The notes under the pieces were generated by a model. The model saw only the letters and a program-made list of their open reading frames with translations. It was not told the origin of the DNA and searched no databases. Positions 1 through 13,213 of a DNA stretch of 64,000 nt are shown one piece after another. Position 1 is the first letter of the stretch. Every line of letters starts with the position of its first letter. Origin of the DNA: Pomphorhynchus laevis (lineage: Eukaryota > Acanthocephala > Palaeacanthocephala > Echinorhynchida > Pomphorhynchidae). A program made the translations under genes and the position numbers. The DNA lies in the NCBI GenBank assembly GCA_012934845.2, contig WNNJ02000079.1, forward strand, positions 1 to 64,000, written 5' to 3'.

Positions 1-694
1 AAATATAATATTTTAATATAATATTATCTAAGAAATATATCTATATTCATCTGTATTTTTAAATATTCATTAATGATCAGATAATTTTTTAATAATTTAC
101 GATAAAGTAAATTATTTTGAAATATCAATTTCGTCTTTTAATTTTACCTGATCGTTCCTGAATATAATATTATATTTTGACGTGGTGGTTAAGAAGAATT
201 GTAAGAAACAAGCAACCTAATGTTGCTCTTTATATATCATATAAAATGATATATATTATATATCATTAGTGATGAGTACATCCCAATGCTGGATGCATAG
301 GAGATCCGTCATTGTCACATAATTTAATATGGTCAACACACAATTTAAGGGATAATTATCGCTTAAATTACCACTAGTATCAAATACTTAATTTGACGGC
401 TTTAAGCATTTGCTGATCAGTCGATTCAGCTAGAACTTAAAAAGGTTTAATTAATTTTTCAAAAAAGTTTACTATCTGTTTAATATAGTATTTTAACTCA
501 ATTGTTTACCTTTTGTTTTTGAAAGTTAACGAAATCCGTTGAAACTCTAACTACGAGCTGTTTAGTTGACTACAGCATATTTGCTACCTGTAAGACAGGC
601 AAGTTGAAAATCCTACCAGTAATTTGAATATCAAAAATGGTTTAAAGTAATTACAATTATACGACAAAATATATGTAATTAAATGAACAGACAA
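1..694. other. AT-rich DNA beyond the TBCCD1 3' end
   Basis: No gene, repeat family or RNA gene is recognised here. It is presumably the 3' flank of TBCCD1. Confidence 0.6.
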
Positions 695-700
695 TTTATT
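695..700 (-). promoter_or_regulatory. Candidate TBCCD1 poly(A) signal (AATAAA)
   Basis: A canonical AATAAA lies on the minus strand 28 nt after the TBCCD1 stop codon (729-731). The position fits a very short 3' UTR. The flanking DNA is AT-rich, so the hexamer could be chance. Confidence 0.5.
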
Positions 701-728
701 ACGAGTAACTACAATGTAGTAATTTCAT

Positions 729-3700
729 TTAGAGCGTAGGTGCACTAGTAGAAAGATCCAATAGCTGATCGATCTCCTGTTTCGTACCAGTTCTTTTGAG
801 CCACGTCTGAAATTGATTTTCCACGAAATTCTGTAGTATCTTCTTTTCATTTTCTTGTAACTCTGCTTTCTGAGTAATATATTTCCACTCATCTAAGGAT
901 CGGCTACGTCTGTCCAATTCATTTTGGTATTCAACCGGTAAGGCAAACACCGCATCCTACAGCAAAGCACACAATAAGCGAATTTATTCAAAGGTGCACT
1001 TACATTAAGCGGTGAGTCAAGTATTGCCGTTGTCATTACAGGAACATTTAAAAGATAAAACGATTCAGGTGGCAATAATGAGTATACATTGTCTTTAGAT
1101 TTTTCGATATTTGCTGGTAATTAAAAAAGATTTCAAAGTGTAAAATCGGAGTTAAGATGATCAAAATTGCATAAAACCCAATTTCTGTCTTCTACAACTA
1201 CTTTAAACATATCCGATCAGGTAACTGAATATACGTATTTTATACTATATATAAATAAAATATAATAATAGATAATTTTTATATAAGATTCTATATAATT
1301 TATATCACGTTAGAATATGCATTTATGGTATGCATATACCATGAATAGCTAACCCAGATAGCTTACTGAGTCTTTTAAATTATTTATAAATAGAAAATAA
1401 TGCTAAATAAAATAATTTTATATTAAATAATTATATTTTTTTTCTTAGATAATATTTTTTAGATATATAATAGTTTAATAATTCTTAAACAATTATTACA
1501 TAATTATTGATAATAATTATTTAATAATTAGATAATAATTAAATAATTATAAATAATAAATAATTATTAAATAAGATAATGATTGTTTTATATAATTTAT
1601 ATCAAGTCAAAATATGCATTCATGTATTTAACTGTATTTAACTGGATAATATACGATTATTTGATTATAAAATATCGAGAAAAGCGTATTTGATTATCTA
1701 ATCCAAATATAGGCGGCATCTTCGAATATATAATTTCTGTCTTTAACATAGGCATTGAAATAAACTTGTATTTCCAATTAGTACATTCCTAGTATGGTAA
1801 AATGCACACATGATATCAATGAGTTACCCGAAATCAATATTAGCTTTTACTAAAATGTGGTGCATCACTACATGGATATTACAACAGATACTGCAAAGTC
1901 CAAATTTCGTACAATCGAGACGCTATGTATTTCTGTATATATTGCAAGTATTTATGTAAATCCCTTCTCTGTGTACTCATATGATCACAATTTTCGTGCT
2001 TATATCTCTATCCAATTTGTGAAAGAGACCAAGTAGAGAAAAACTATAATTTAATTAGACAACTTTCTGAAAGAGACCAAGTAGAGAAAAAAGTATAATT
2101 TAGTTAGACAACTTTGTCAAGTTGTCTAAATAATTAGAAATGGCCTGTCATAGAGAAAGTTTGTTTCTGTTGACATTATTAATCGGTAATGTGGGTTTTA
2201 TCGTTAGAAATTAAAATGTGCCAACGACATATTAATTTTAATTAAAAAAAGTTTATTTGCATGCAAAATAAAATCAATTATTAGATGGATTGTATTAAAC
2301 AATAAATTCAATAAACTATGTGTAAAATTTAGTAAAATTCTTTAGAATTTAAAAGTAGCTGTACAGCTTTTCCGGGAAACTTAATAATTAGATTTTAATA
2401 ATAAGCAAGCACATCAACAATTCGTTCAAATTCTTTTTTTTTATTTAAAGGTTTTGTTATTATCCATTTTCAAATTAGAGAAGGGTCTAAAATATATTGA
2501 TCGATTGTGTTCGATTACATTAAAATGGTATCGGCTAATAGTAAATATGATTCTTATTATGCTTTAATGGTGAATAAAATCAAACAAACGAAATGAATCG
2601 AGGTATGCTATCGAGATATAGACAAAGGTTCGGAAAAATTCATAATTACGATTCCATCGATAATATAATAAAAGTCGGTATGCTAATTTACATACCGATC
2701 TATTTGTAATTATTAAATTTATTAGCTATGAATAATAAAATAAAATAAACTTACTTTAATATTAAAATATACGAGTACTTTTGTGAGTTATTTGATAAAT
2801 GTACTTACTGACATTAGAACAGTTTGTCAATGAAGGGATGATTGGACTATTCCAACAATTTTTGCCGAATATCAATCCAGCTTGTCTGAGTATATTGTCA
2901 AGATTTGGAAAATTTGTATTGAAAGGAGCAAATTGAATGTTTTTATTTCCACTCAGTAAAATAGGATTGTAGTTAACCAGCAAATGACATATTGTATTTG
3001 TAGAATTGCTAAAAGGTTAAAAACAGTTCTAATTTTTCGGTTCTGTTTAAATTTTATATTACAGTTTAAATTAAAGTTTTTATTTGTGAATGTTCTAGTT
3101 ATTGCCATAAAATACAATAGTTATTTACATTAAAAACGATTTTGCATTAATAAATATGAATAATCAAGCTCTTAAGCATCAAATATGGCATAAGATAACC
3201 TAATTCGATATCTTGTATTATACTTTACACAATATATACTAAATGTAGTAGATACATAGTATGAAATATAATTTGCCTAAAATCAAACTTTATTATTAAA
3301 TTATGCAAATATTATAGATCACAAGTAACTTTATTGTGGCAAAACTAAATATATATTTCATTTACTTTAAAAATACACATTCCCATTAAAACTATATCAG
3401 TATTCAATAATAATTATAATATTAAAATTATTATCCAATATCAAATTTAATAATTTTTTATCACATTGATTTTTCTCAGGTTTTATTTGCTATCTAATAA
3501 AGGCTATACAAACATAAAACACAACCTTTTGATCATCGGTTACATTGTATTAGTCAAAGAGCATTTTGGCGACTGTTTTTAAGACGCCTTGATTTAGGGA
3601 GAAATAGTTACAAAATTCGCGAAACAAAATTTCTTAAACGAATTTAAACTTTTTGAGATATAAAAATTGCTTTAAATGAGAATCATGAATTGAGAGTGAG

Positions 3701-6700
3701 AAATTTTAAATATTTCCAAGTTATTGACAAAACTTCTTGTTAAACTTCTCTATAAGTGAGATATGGCTACCATAAAATTATTGCGATTATATTATCCTGA
3801 AAATTAAATTAAGAATCAAAATAAAAAATTGTTTTCTAAATTATTTTTCTGAATTTCTTGTAACTTTCTAAAGATGCTAACAGAGGTTAGCGAAATATCA
3901 AAATGTTCCTCTCTTTTGATCGAAATAATCTTTATCAATTACATTTAAAATGCTATAGTATTAGGCACGTTTGTAACATTAGTATCGAGTGATTAGGTGC
4001 TTACATTTTAACAAATTGCGAACTGTCAATAATAATTAATAATAGTTGTTGCTACACTTGCTAAGTTAGAACCTTGTTCGCTTCATTTGTGTAACACAAT
4101 GAATCTTGGGAGGACTTCTGCTTTTCTTTAATCTAATCTAGCCTCTTTTTACTCAAAAGTTGCCCTCACAAGTCCGCAAGCATATTTAAGGCCTGTATAC
4201 ACTCAGAGCAATGGCGTTTTCCCCATTCGTCAAAGAGACCCTTTGTATGGATAGCTCATCCATGGATACCACGACAAATTTTGTTGCATCCGAATACCTC
4301 TGCACAAATGGTCCTGTCTGTGTATTTGCAGTTTTTGCAAGGAATCTTGAAATTCCCTTTTACATGTATTTTCCTGCTTTGAATTATCTAAGTTGTATCT
4401 GGTCCGGATTGACTTGATGTGACTGTCGATTTTATGCTTTTTGGATTTTTGATATTTTTTATCACCTAATGCTAAGAAGCAACGATGTGTAGATAAATCT
4501 CTCTCATTATTATTAATAATCTACATATTTATACGATATATAAATAATAATATTATTATAATGCAAAAGAAATTACAGAGATAAGTTGACCCTAAATCAA
4601 GGAGTTCATTATTTTTTTAACTTTTTAATTGCAAGTGTGACTGCCAGTTTAGTCACTAGTCGTGTCGCAAATAAATTTTGTATTCATGTGGAAACTCAAT
4701 GAGTTTGCCTCGACTAACGCAATGCCTATACGTTTTCGGATTGAGCTGATTGCGTCAGCGTACTTCCTTATTCCTTGTGACTCTTTTCGCGCAATATGTT
4801 TTAATACCAATCCGTCTTCCTTAGAGACTCCACCCAAAGAGGAAAAAATTAAAGGAATGAACGAGGCATTTTCAATTGTAACCACTCTTTTCATATATTT
4901 AGAGCGCTTTCTATTTTCATGGTATTCGCATATGTTTGCAGGTTTTTGACTGACGTAGGATGGAGCAAAAGGATTATGTATACTGACGTCAAAGAACGTC
5001 TGTTCCGTTACGCCGCCAAATTGACCTGAACATGCAATATCCAAGCGCGCACAGCGATCCTTAGTTGTTGAAGGATTTACAAATTTCACCGATCGATCAA
5101 CTTCTTTTAACATGGGTTCAATTTCTACATGACTCAATGTCTTTTTCAATATTCTGCTAAATAGATCTCTGACTGCATTGTGTCGTACGAATGTCTTTCC
5201 GTTACCTATGCATGATAGAGAATGTATCACGCTATTGATATCACCGCAAACACATTTTTCAGGACCATTTAAAATCGGTCAGGCATATCGAGCGCTTATT
5301 ACGTTTCGAAACTCGGATTTTGAAATAGGTAACGTTAAATCCTCATGAATTTTGGATGACAACAAGTGGAAGCTTATTCCGATTGCGATTGAAAAATTGC
5401 TTGTCGCGTTATTTTTTAACTTTTTAATTGCAAGTCTGACTGCCAGTCACTAGTCGTGTCGCGACTAGTGACTATTATTATCAAGGCAAACTCCATGAGT
5501 TTGCCTTGATAATAATAGCGAATTATAATTTGCTAGTAATTCTTTACTTGATATATTTTTTAATATAGTTCGCTTTAACTGAATTAATTATTTTTTATAA
5601 TTTATTAATATATTAATGTTAATTTAATTTAATTAAAATATTTAATATTTTAAATTTATTTTATATTAAATTTTTTAATATTTTTATATTTAATTATAAA
5701 TATTTTAATGTTTGATAAATATCTAGCACATGTTGTTGATGTAATTTTTCAAACCAACTTTTCAATGGGGGAGAATTCATATAATATTAATTTATATTGA
5801 CCTGAATCGGAAATGGGGAAATTTTATTTGATATTTGCATCTAATAATAGCTAGCATCTTCAGAAAATTAAATTACAATAAAAATTACAACCGAATATCA
5901 ACTGAATCTAAGTGTCACAGATATTTGAGAGTTTAATTTTTTTAAATAGTTGATAATAATCTATTATTAATAAAGAATTATTGGAACTGGATCAACAAAA
6001 AGAGGATTTTTTTGATATTTCGCTAATTTCTGCTAGCATCTTCAGAACATTACATCTCCAGTGAAATATCAAAAAATTTCCTCTTTTCTTTGATCCAGCT
6101 CCAATAATGCATTTAATAATTGTATTAAAATTTAAAATATTAAAATTAGTTATAATTAAATGCATTAATTTATTTTTATATTAATCCTTTAATTACTCTA
6201 TTAAATGCGACTTTTATAAAACTTTATAATTGACTCTATCAAACTTCAGTATCTATAAAAAATAAATAAAAATTATGCAATTCACCTTAAATTATTGCCA
6301 GTTTACAAATTGATACTTCAGAAATAATGCCATACTTGAAATTATAAAAATTAATAAATTCTGGCAAGATAATTTCATTTATTGTTCTCGGAATGTATTG
6401 ATATTTTCGTTTCCGAAACGGGAATATTGCTAGGCAGTATCTTGAAGCAATAAACATAAAATCAAAGTCAACAAAACCAAGGATTTGGGTTTCAAATAAA
6501 TATTCAAGATGAATATTACTAAATGATTATAGGCTTATATCAAAGTCATTTGGTTATTCAATTTACTCCGTGCATTAAAGTGATATATATTCTTGAAATC
6601 TATTATAAGAATATTCATTTAAAATGCATTAAAAGACCTGCTATATTTTTAATAGATACTTGCGATAATAATTTTAGTTTGAAATATAAACTTTAATTAA

Positions 6701-9700
6701 CTTTAAAAATAGATTCAAATCAATGAAAAATCTTTCAAAACATCAACTTACAAAATCTTAGATTAAAAACAAATGTACCTAATCACAAACCGTCTACAGG
6801 CGGTAGTAATTCTTACATTTTCGCACGAATCCAATATTACTGTCGTTTCCACAGCAGCTAATGCAATCGTTGTATTTTTACATTTAGTAATACTTACACA
6901 CCTTTGAAAACGTACGTGGAAGATAAAATTTACAATGTCAAAACATACTTAAGTGGACTGAGTATGTAGATAAATGAAGAAGAACACCTATGCAATTTGA
7001 CTTCTGCATCTTCATAATGATTTGAACTCTGTCGGAAACATCAAATGATAAGATTATTTAGCGTCACTAATACCTCGATGACGGTCGTACGGTATAAATG
7101 AGAAATAATTACAAGCTTTCGTCTAAAATTAAATGAAGAAATTGTAACATATATGATAAATAAAATAGTATATAATTTGTACTATTTAAAACTGAATAGA
7201 ATATAAGCGTTTGAATAAATAGCTTTTAATTTTGTTGATTTACATATTTTACTATTTTCTGAATGATTTCAATTTTATTGAAATTTTATTAAATCATTTA
7301 AATGATTTCGAAGAAAGCTAATATCAGTACATATTGTTGCAATTCTTAAAATTTCATTATTTAATGTATTATATTTTATATTATATGGTATGCATGAATG
7401 ATCATGCAAAAATATGTTTCTTGTAAATTTAAATATGTCATCTTTACGATATAAATTAACAGTAGTTTTAATTGATGTTAATGTTTATATCAAGATATAT
7501 ACTTTCTTTATCATTCATATTGGTTTTATTAAGATTGGTTTTATATGCATATGGTATGCATTATAATCACATTTCATTTAATCTATTAGTAAACACTACT
7601 ATTGACGGAACGAGCTTATTGACAATCGACATTTAAATGTCCTGTTACAAATATTTCTTTGCAGCTTCTGCATCAAGGGCGATTATACGAGCACGTGCAA
7701 GAGAAAAAGAGCCAATATGCAAATTTGAAATTCAGATGGAATATTAAGATAGTAGTTGGCATATACGAAGGAGACAGTTGTATGAAATGTACCGTAAACG
7801 AAAATGAATATAAAGATATAATTAAAATGAAACTGTTACTCCATCGAATTAAACCATACGATTAATACTAGAACACCTCAATAATTAAGGGAACATACAC
7901 TCTAATACTAATTAATCACACCTAAATAAACTTAATTGCAATTTTAATCAATTTTAATAAATTTTAATTTCAATTTTAATTTTCAATTTTTAAATTTCAA
8001 TTTAATTCTTAATCAATTTTAATTAATACTAATTAAACTAATCATTTTATGATTTTATAGTAAAGACGTTTTAATCTTAATTAAGATTTCGAATTTTAAA
8101 TTACGATTTAGAAGCAAAGTTTCCATTCGCAGTCATAACGCTTCGCTTTCTGTTTGTATCTATAGTCGTTGAAATTCTTTCTAGCCAAAAAAAAGTATTC
8201 ATTTTAATTAGTAAAAATAAATAAATGTCTTACCATTATTGAGGATTACACCATAAGTCAGACAGTTCTCTCCAATGAATGGATTTAGTTTCAAGTGCGC
8301 TTTTAGAAATCGAACAAGAAGTTTTGAGTTAAATGATTGTGTAGTCTAGATAAATTAGTTAAATTAAAATTAATCATTATAATTTAAATAAAATTCTATA
8401 AAATTATGCAGAAAGAAAAATTTGAATATCTACAACAAAGTAATAGCTTCGTAAATAATCATTTTATTTTAATTTCAGATAAATTATTCTACCATCCATC
8501 GACATAATTCTTAATACAAATGTCCGTTTTATTAAATTAAAGGAATTATTTGATCGATTTAAAAATAATGAACAGTTTGTGTGCAGCTCATAATGAACAA
8601 TGTGTGCATAGAAATAACAAAATATAATTTAATACAATAGGTTACTTAAAAACATTAAAAGCGTTTATTTGGAAATGTAAAAGGCATATTTCAAAATAAA
8701 TATATTTTGTATATTGATCAATATTTACAATAAGATTTGATACAAAATAAAACCAGATTTAACTCCATCTGTATTTCAGATTTTAAGAAAGTTATTCCAC
8801 ATGATACAAATTCAGTTTATAAGGCAACATTAATAAATAATAATTAATACTTATTTATTAATAATTAATAATTAATAAATATATCGAGATATGGAGTTAA
8901 AACAATCAAAGAATGTGCTATATGAGAATTCACTCATAATTTGTACTATATTATGTCAATAATATAGTACATTGAATGATTATATTAAATATTAAATATT
9001 ATATTCCAATTATCTATTATATTATATATTATTTTATATATTATATTTCTCACATATATATTACCTTGTAATATGTGTATATCTACACACAGAATCGGTT
9101 GGAATAATCAAAAAGGATTATCGTTTTTATTCTGAATTGCAAATTGTGAAAGTGTTGAGCGTGGAAATTAAAAGGGATTAGTGAAATGTTACATTAAGTT
9201 GTCCATCTGACATTGGATGATTCATCACAATTTAAAGCATTTAAAATCAAATCGAGGTACGAGGATATCTCAAAGTTATCGAAGTTATATATATCGAGAA
9301 TTGAGTTAAAGGAATCTAATAACGGACTGATGAGATGACATATACAGAAGGATCCGTGGAAGCATCGAGATGTATAGAGGCAAACAATCAATGAAGAGTG
9401 CGTCTAGAAAAACTGAAAAATGAAATATATAAGATATGGAGTGTTTTGATTGTTTTTCTTTTCTCTTTCTTGGTTCTAGATATAGTTAAGCAACCGGCCA
9501 ACCTCTACTAATAAACAAGCGGGTAATCAAAAGTTGTCGATGTATCGCAAGAGTTATAAATTTGTCAAATAAAATTGCTGTAGGAATATCAATCAAAAAG
9601 CGTTGAATATGGCTTCTGTTTTCCCAACATGGCTGATATTTTTGTACACGTCAGTGATCTAAAATTGTCGTCACTAAAAACACAAAGTGTCAATCCAATA

Positions 9701-12700
9701 CGTTGCTTTAAGAATCTTGAATAAACTACGTAGGCGGAGAAAAGAAGTCATCAGAGAAATATGGTCAATAATATAATAATATAATATTATTATAATATAA
9801 CTGTGTTTAAATAATAAATATTTCATCAAATAAATATTAATATATCACTCAAACATATTGCTTGAATTATCTGCATTAGATATGCAGATGATTCAAGAAC
9901 TAAAATACCACAGAACATCTGCCAAATTTATTCTGGATAAAAGGCAATCATTTTGCTTGAAAACAAAAAAAAATAAAAAAAAATGATAAGCACACTGATT
10001 AACAGTCAAATGTTAAACCAATCGTTGATAGCAATTAATTACACGATTTGATTTTGACGGTTTAGTTGTGTCTATTTAACATTTTAGACACGACATTTTG
10101 CTGTGCAACGTTCTTTGTATAATAACGTTCTTTCAATAATTTTGGATAATTTTTCAACAATCGTTTTCACAGCATAATGTGTGATTAATAAACATTTATT
10201 ATTCTAGACCTAAATCAAAGGGCAAAAATAAACAATATAAGAATTGCACTTGGTTTAAATCGCATTGTCATCAAGTGATTGAACGATATACTGCGGAACA
10301 ACAGAACGTGAAGCACCATCTGGTATATGAAGTTCAGAATAATTAGTAATTCATATTTATAATATGTGATAATTATAATATTTATATATAATTATTAAAT
10401 AATAAATGATACTTTTATAATCGATTCTTATAAGTATTTTGGGTGCTGATTACAAGGATTGGGAAAAATACAACATTTCAAAACATTAAATTGTTTTAGC
10501 CAAGTTTCTGTGTTGGCAAAAAGTTGACAAAATCTGTACGAACACACTTTATCAAGAATAATGAGTTACCCATTTCTTAATTGGATACTAAACTTACAGC
10601 TTTTATCCTAAATGCATTATTGCAAGATAATGCTTTGCTCGTCGACAAATTGAAGATTAATTCTCCAATTTATTATTTACTAATAAATAAGTACACGGCA
10701 CACCAGCAAATGAGTCTTAAATCTGAATCAATAATCAGTCGTGTGAATGGTGGGTCAATAGCAACTTTAATAATTTTGCTTAAAGATTAATTAACTGAAT
10801 TTGGTAAAACGTACAATGGAGAAGTAGTTTAGTGAAATTAAAATATTAATAAAGTAACATTTATTAATGAAGATGTTTTTAAGGCATAAACTTACAGACT
10901 TAAATCCACATTCTTCCTTGATGGCTGAACTACTCAGTAAAATGTCTTCCAACGGTTGTATAGATCTGTTCTTATCTATTGAGCCCTCAATTATGAAACC
11001 AAGGGCGGCAACACACTCTACTGACCACTCCGGTTCATGTAAGCTTTCTTTAGCATCTATCAAAAACAATAAAAATATATAGGCGTTCGTTTATATACTG
11101 ACCAGTTGCTGAAAGTACATACATAATTTCTTCTAGATGCAAATTTACGAATTGCAAATGAGATTCTTCATTACGGGCCTTAATTTAAGTAGCAACAAAA
11201 CTGACACAAATTTAAATAATTCATAATTAATTTGCTTAATTAAATAAATATTAATTAATTATAAATTTATCATTAAAATATTAAATATTTAATATAATAT
11301 TTAATATTTAAAATGTAATATAGTATAATTTTTTATTTAAAAATATATTATAATGCTGAAAGTTCAACGAATATACCGATAAATCAATGTTTTATCATTT
11401 TAAATAGAAACGATAATGTGGAATTATATTTCCACAATTATATTAATGCAAGTTGTCACTATAAATCTCCTCCTTAAGCATTAAAAACAAATTCTAAAAT
11501 ATCTAAATATATGGTCATCAGTGACCACACATATAACAAGATCTAAATATATGCTCACTGATGATTAGTGAAACATACATTTCATTCTCTTACCTTTCTT
11601 CTGTAAGATTTACTTTCGCTGGTTTTTGAAGTTGACGGCCATCTTAACAAGTGCTATTTATAAATATAATGCTACGATTAAGCTGAAGAAATTAACAATA
11701 ACGAAAAATTCAAATGATTACTCCTCCATTGAATATACAGCGGATTTTCGTCCAACAAGATTATAACGCTGTAGATATAGAAGAACAACAAATTTCAAGC
11801 AATCAACCTTTCGGCTATCTTTATGGCGTTCAAGGAATGATGCTTAATTTACATGTTTACATAAATAGTAAATCAATTCACTTTACCAATTTCACCATTT
11901 CGACTTATTTTCAGCAATTGTTGATCATAACGATAACGTCGTTCTGCTCCTATATCACATAGCAATGCGTACGTATCAAAATATCTGTTAGTAAAACACA
12001 AAATTTCAATGTAATAACATTCTATGGATATTAACTTACAACCAAGCGAGATTTTCAGGTAATTGTAAATGGGAACAAGCAATATGGCGCCATACGAGGT
12101 AACTAAAAATTAAAAGTTTTTTTTTAATTGAGAGCGAACACATGATATACCTTAGAATTGGAAAACCAGCGGATCCTTTTGTTTTTGCATACACGATTAT
12201 TCGTTTTAAATTCTAAATTAATAGGATATTATAGAACGGAATCGTAAAAGTCCATTTGATCATCATGCAGCAAACAATGATTATTTAACTATAAGCGTTT
12301 CAATTTTTTTTAGTATTTCATTATTATTTTATTTCTTATTTTTCAAAATTAGTAGATATATGAAATTTAACCAAGCTTTCTTTTGCAATTTATATAAAAA
12401 CGTTTTCAGGTTACTCCGAATTCTTAAATAAATCGAAAAATGGATAATCGTACACGCTTAGTGATTCATGTGAGATTAATTGGCCAATCCAAAACTTTTT
12501 TTATTTTGCGCATATGAAAATCGGATATTGGATCATCGATAATTGTCTTAATCATGTAATAATTCGGATTCTCAATCATGTGTGATACGTATTTATCTAC
12601 AGTTCTCAATTATTTTAATTTCTCCGCCGATTATTTGCTCGAATATTGTGCTTCTCAGACCGACATATTGAGCTGCACAAATCTAGCATCTAGATAGGTA

Positions 12701-13129
12701 AATAATTCCTTCAGATTTGCAGGTGAAGTGCTGTGTAATCAGATAACTTAGGTCAGTGACTGTGCTGGTGAACTTAGTAGTCTCGACCATATATGATTTT
12801 TTGGAACGCTTGTCACCGCACCTGTAACTCACATATGAACTTGTCAGAATCTTGAACTTTTGGTCGAATAATTAGTTTTTATCGCCTCGGTTACCGAGGT
12901 GCATATGGAATCAAATTGTTTTTGCATATTGCTTTAGTATAATGGATTTTGTCATTCCAAAAATACTATTGACGCACGTGTAGATGGTGAATATGATTTC
13001 ATGCATCCGAATTCTGCCGCGGTTAATTTACATAGTTGTCGACTGAAACACGTTTTGAAAACAGGATGTGTTAATAAAATAATAAATAAATAATTAATAT
13101 CAAAATCTTATAAAATCTAATAAAGTCTG

Positions 13130-13213
<84 letters not shown>

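Noticed and set aside
4211-4417. Plus open frame of 68 codons
   Set aside because: No recognisable motif; it lies in repeat-rich intron 13 near retroelement remains, most likely chance.
9194-9391. Minus open frame in TBCCD1 intron 8 as a possible exon
   Set aside because: The homologous segment is already covered by exons 7-8, and no fitting splice sites were seen.
10261-10350. Minus-strand stretch reading ELHIPDGASRSVVPQY as the TBCCD1 N-terminus
   Set aside because: It lies downstream of exons 2-7, and a better, phase-correct exon 1 with MDNTKQVKISLWPV exists at 15172-15273.
10581-10790. Plus open frame of 69 codons in TBCCD1 intron 8
   Set aside because: No family motif, low-complexity composition and no splice context.
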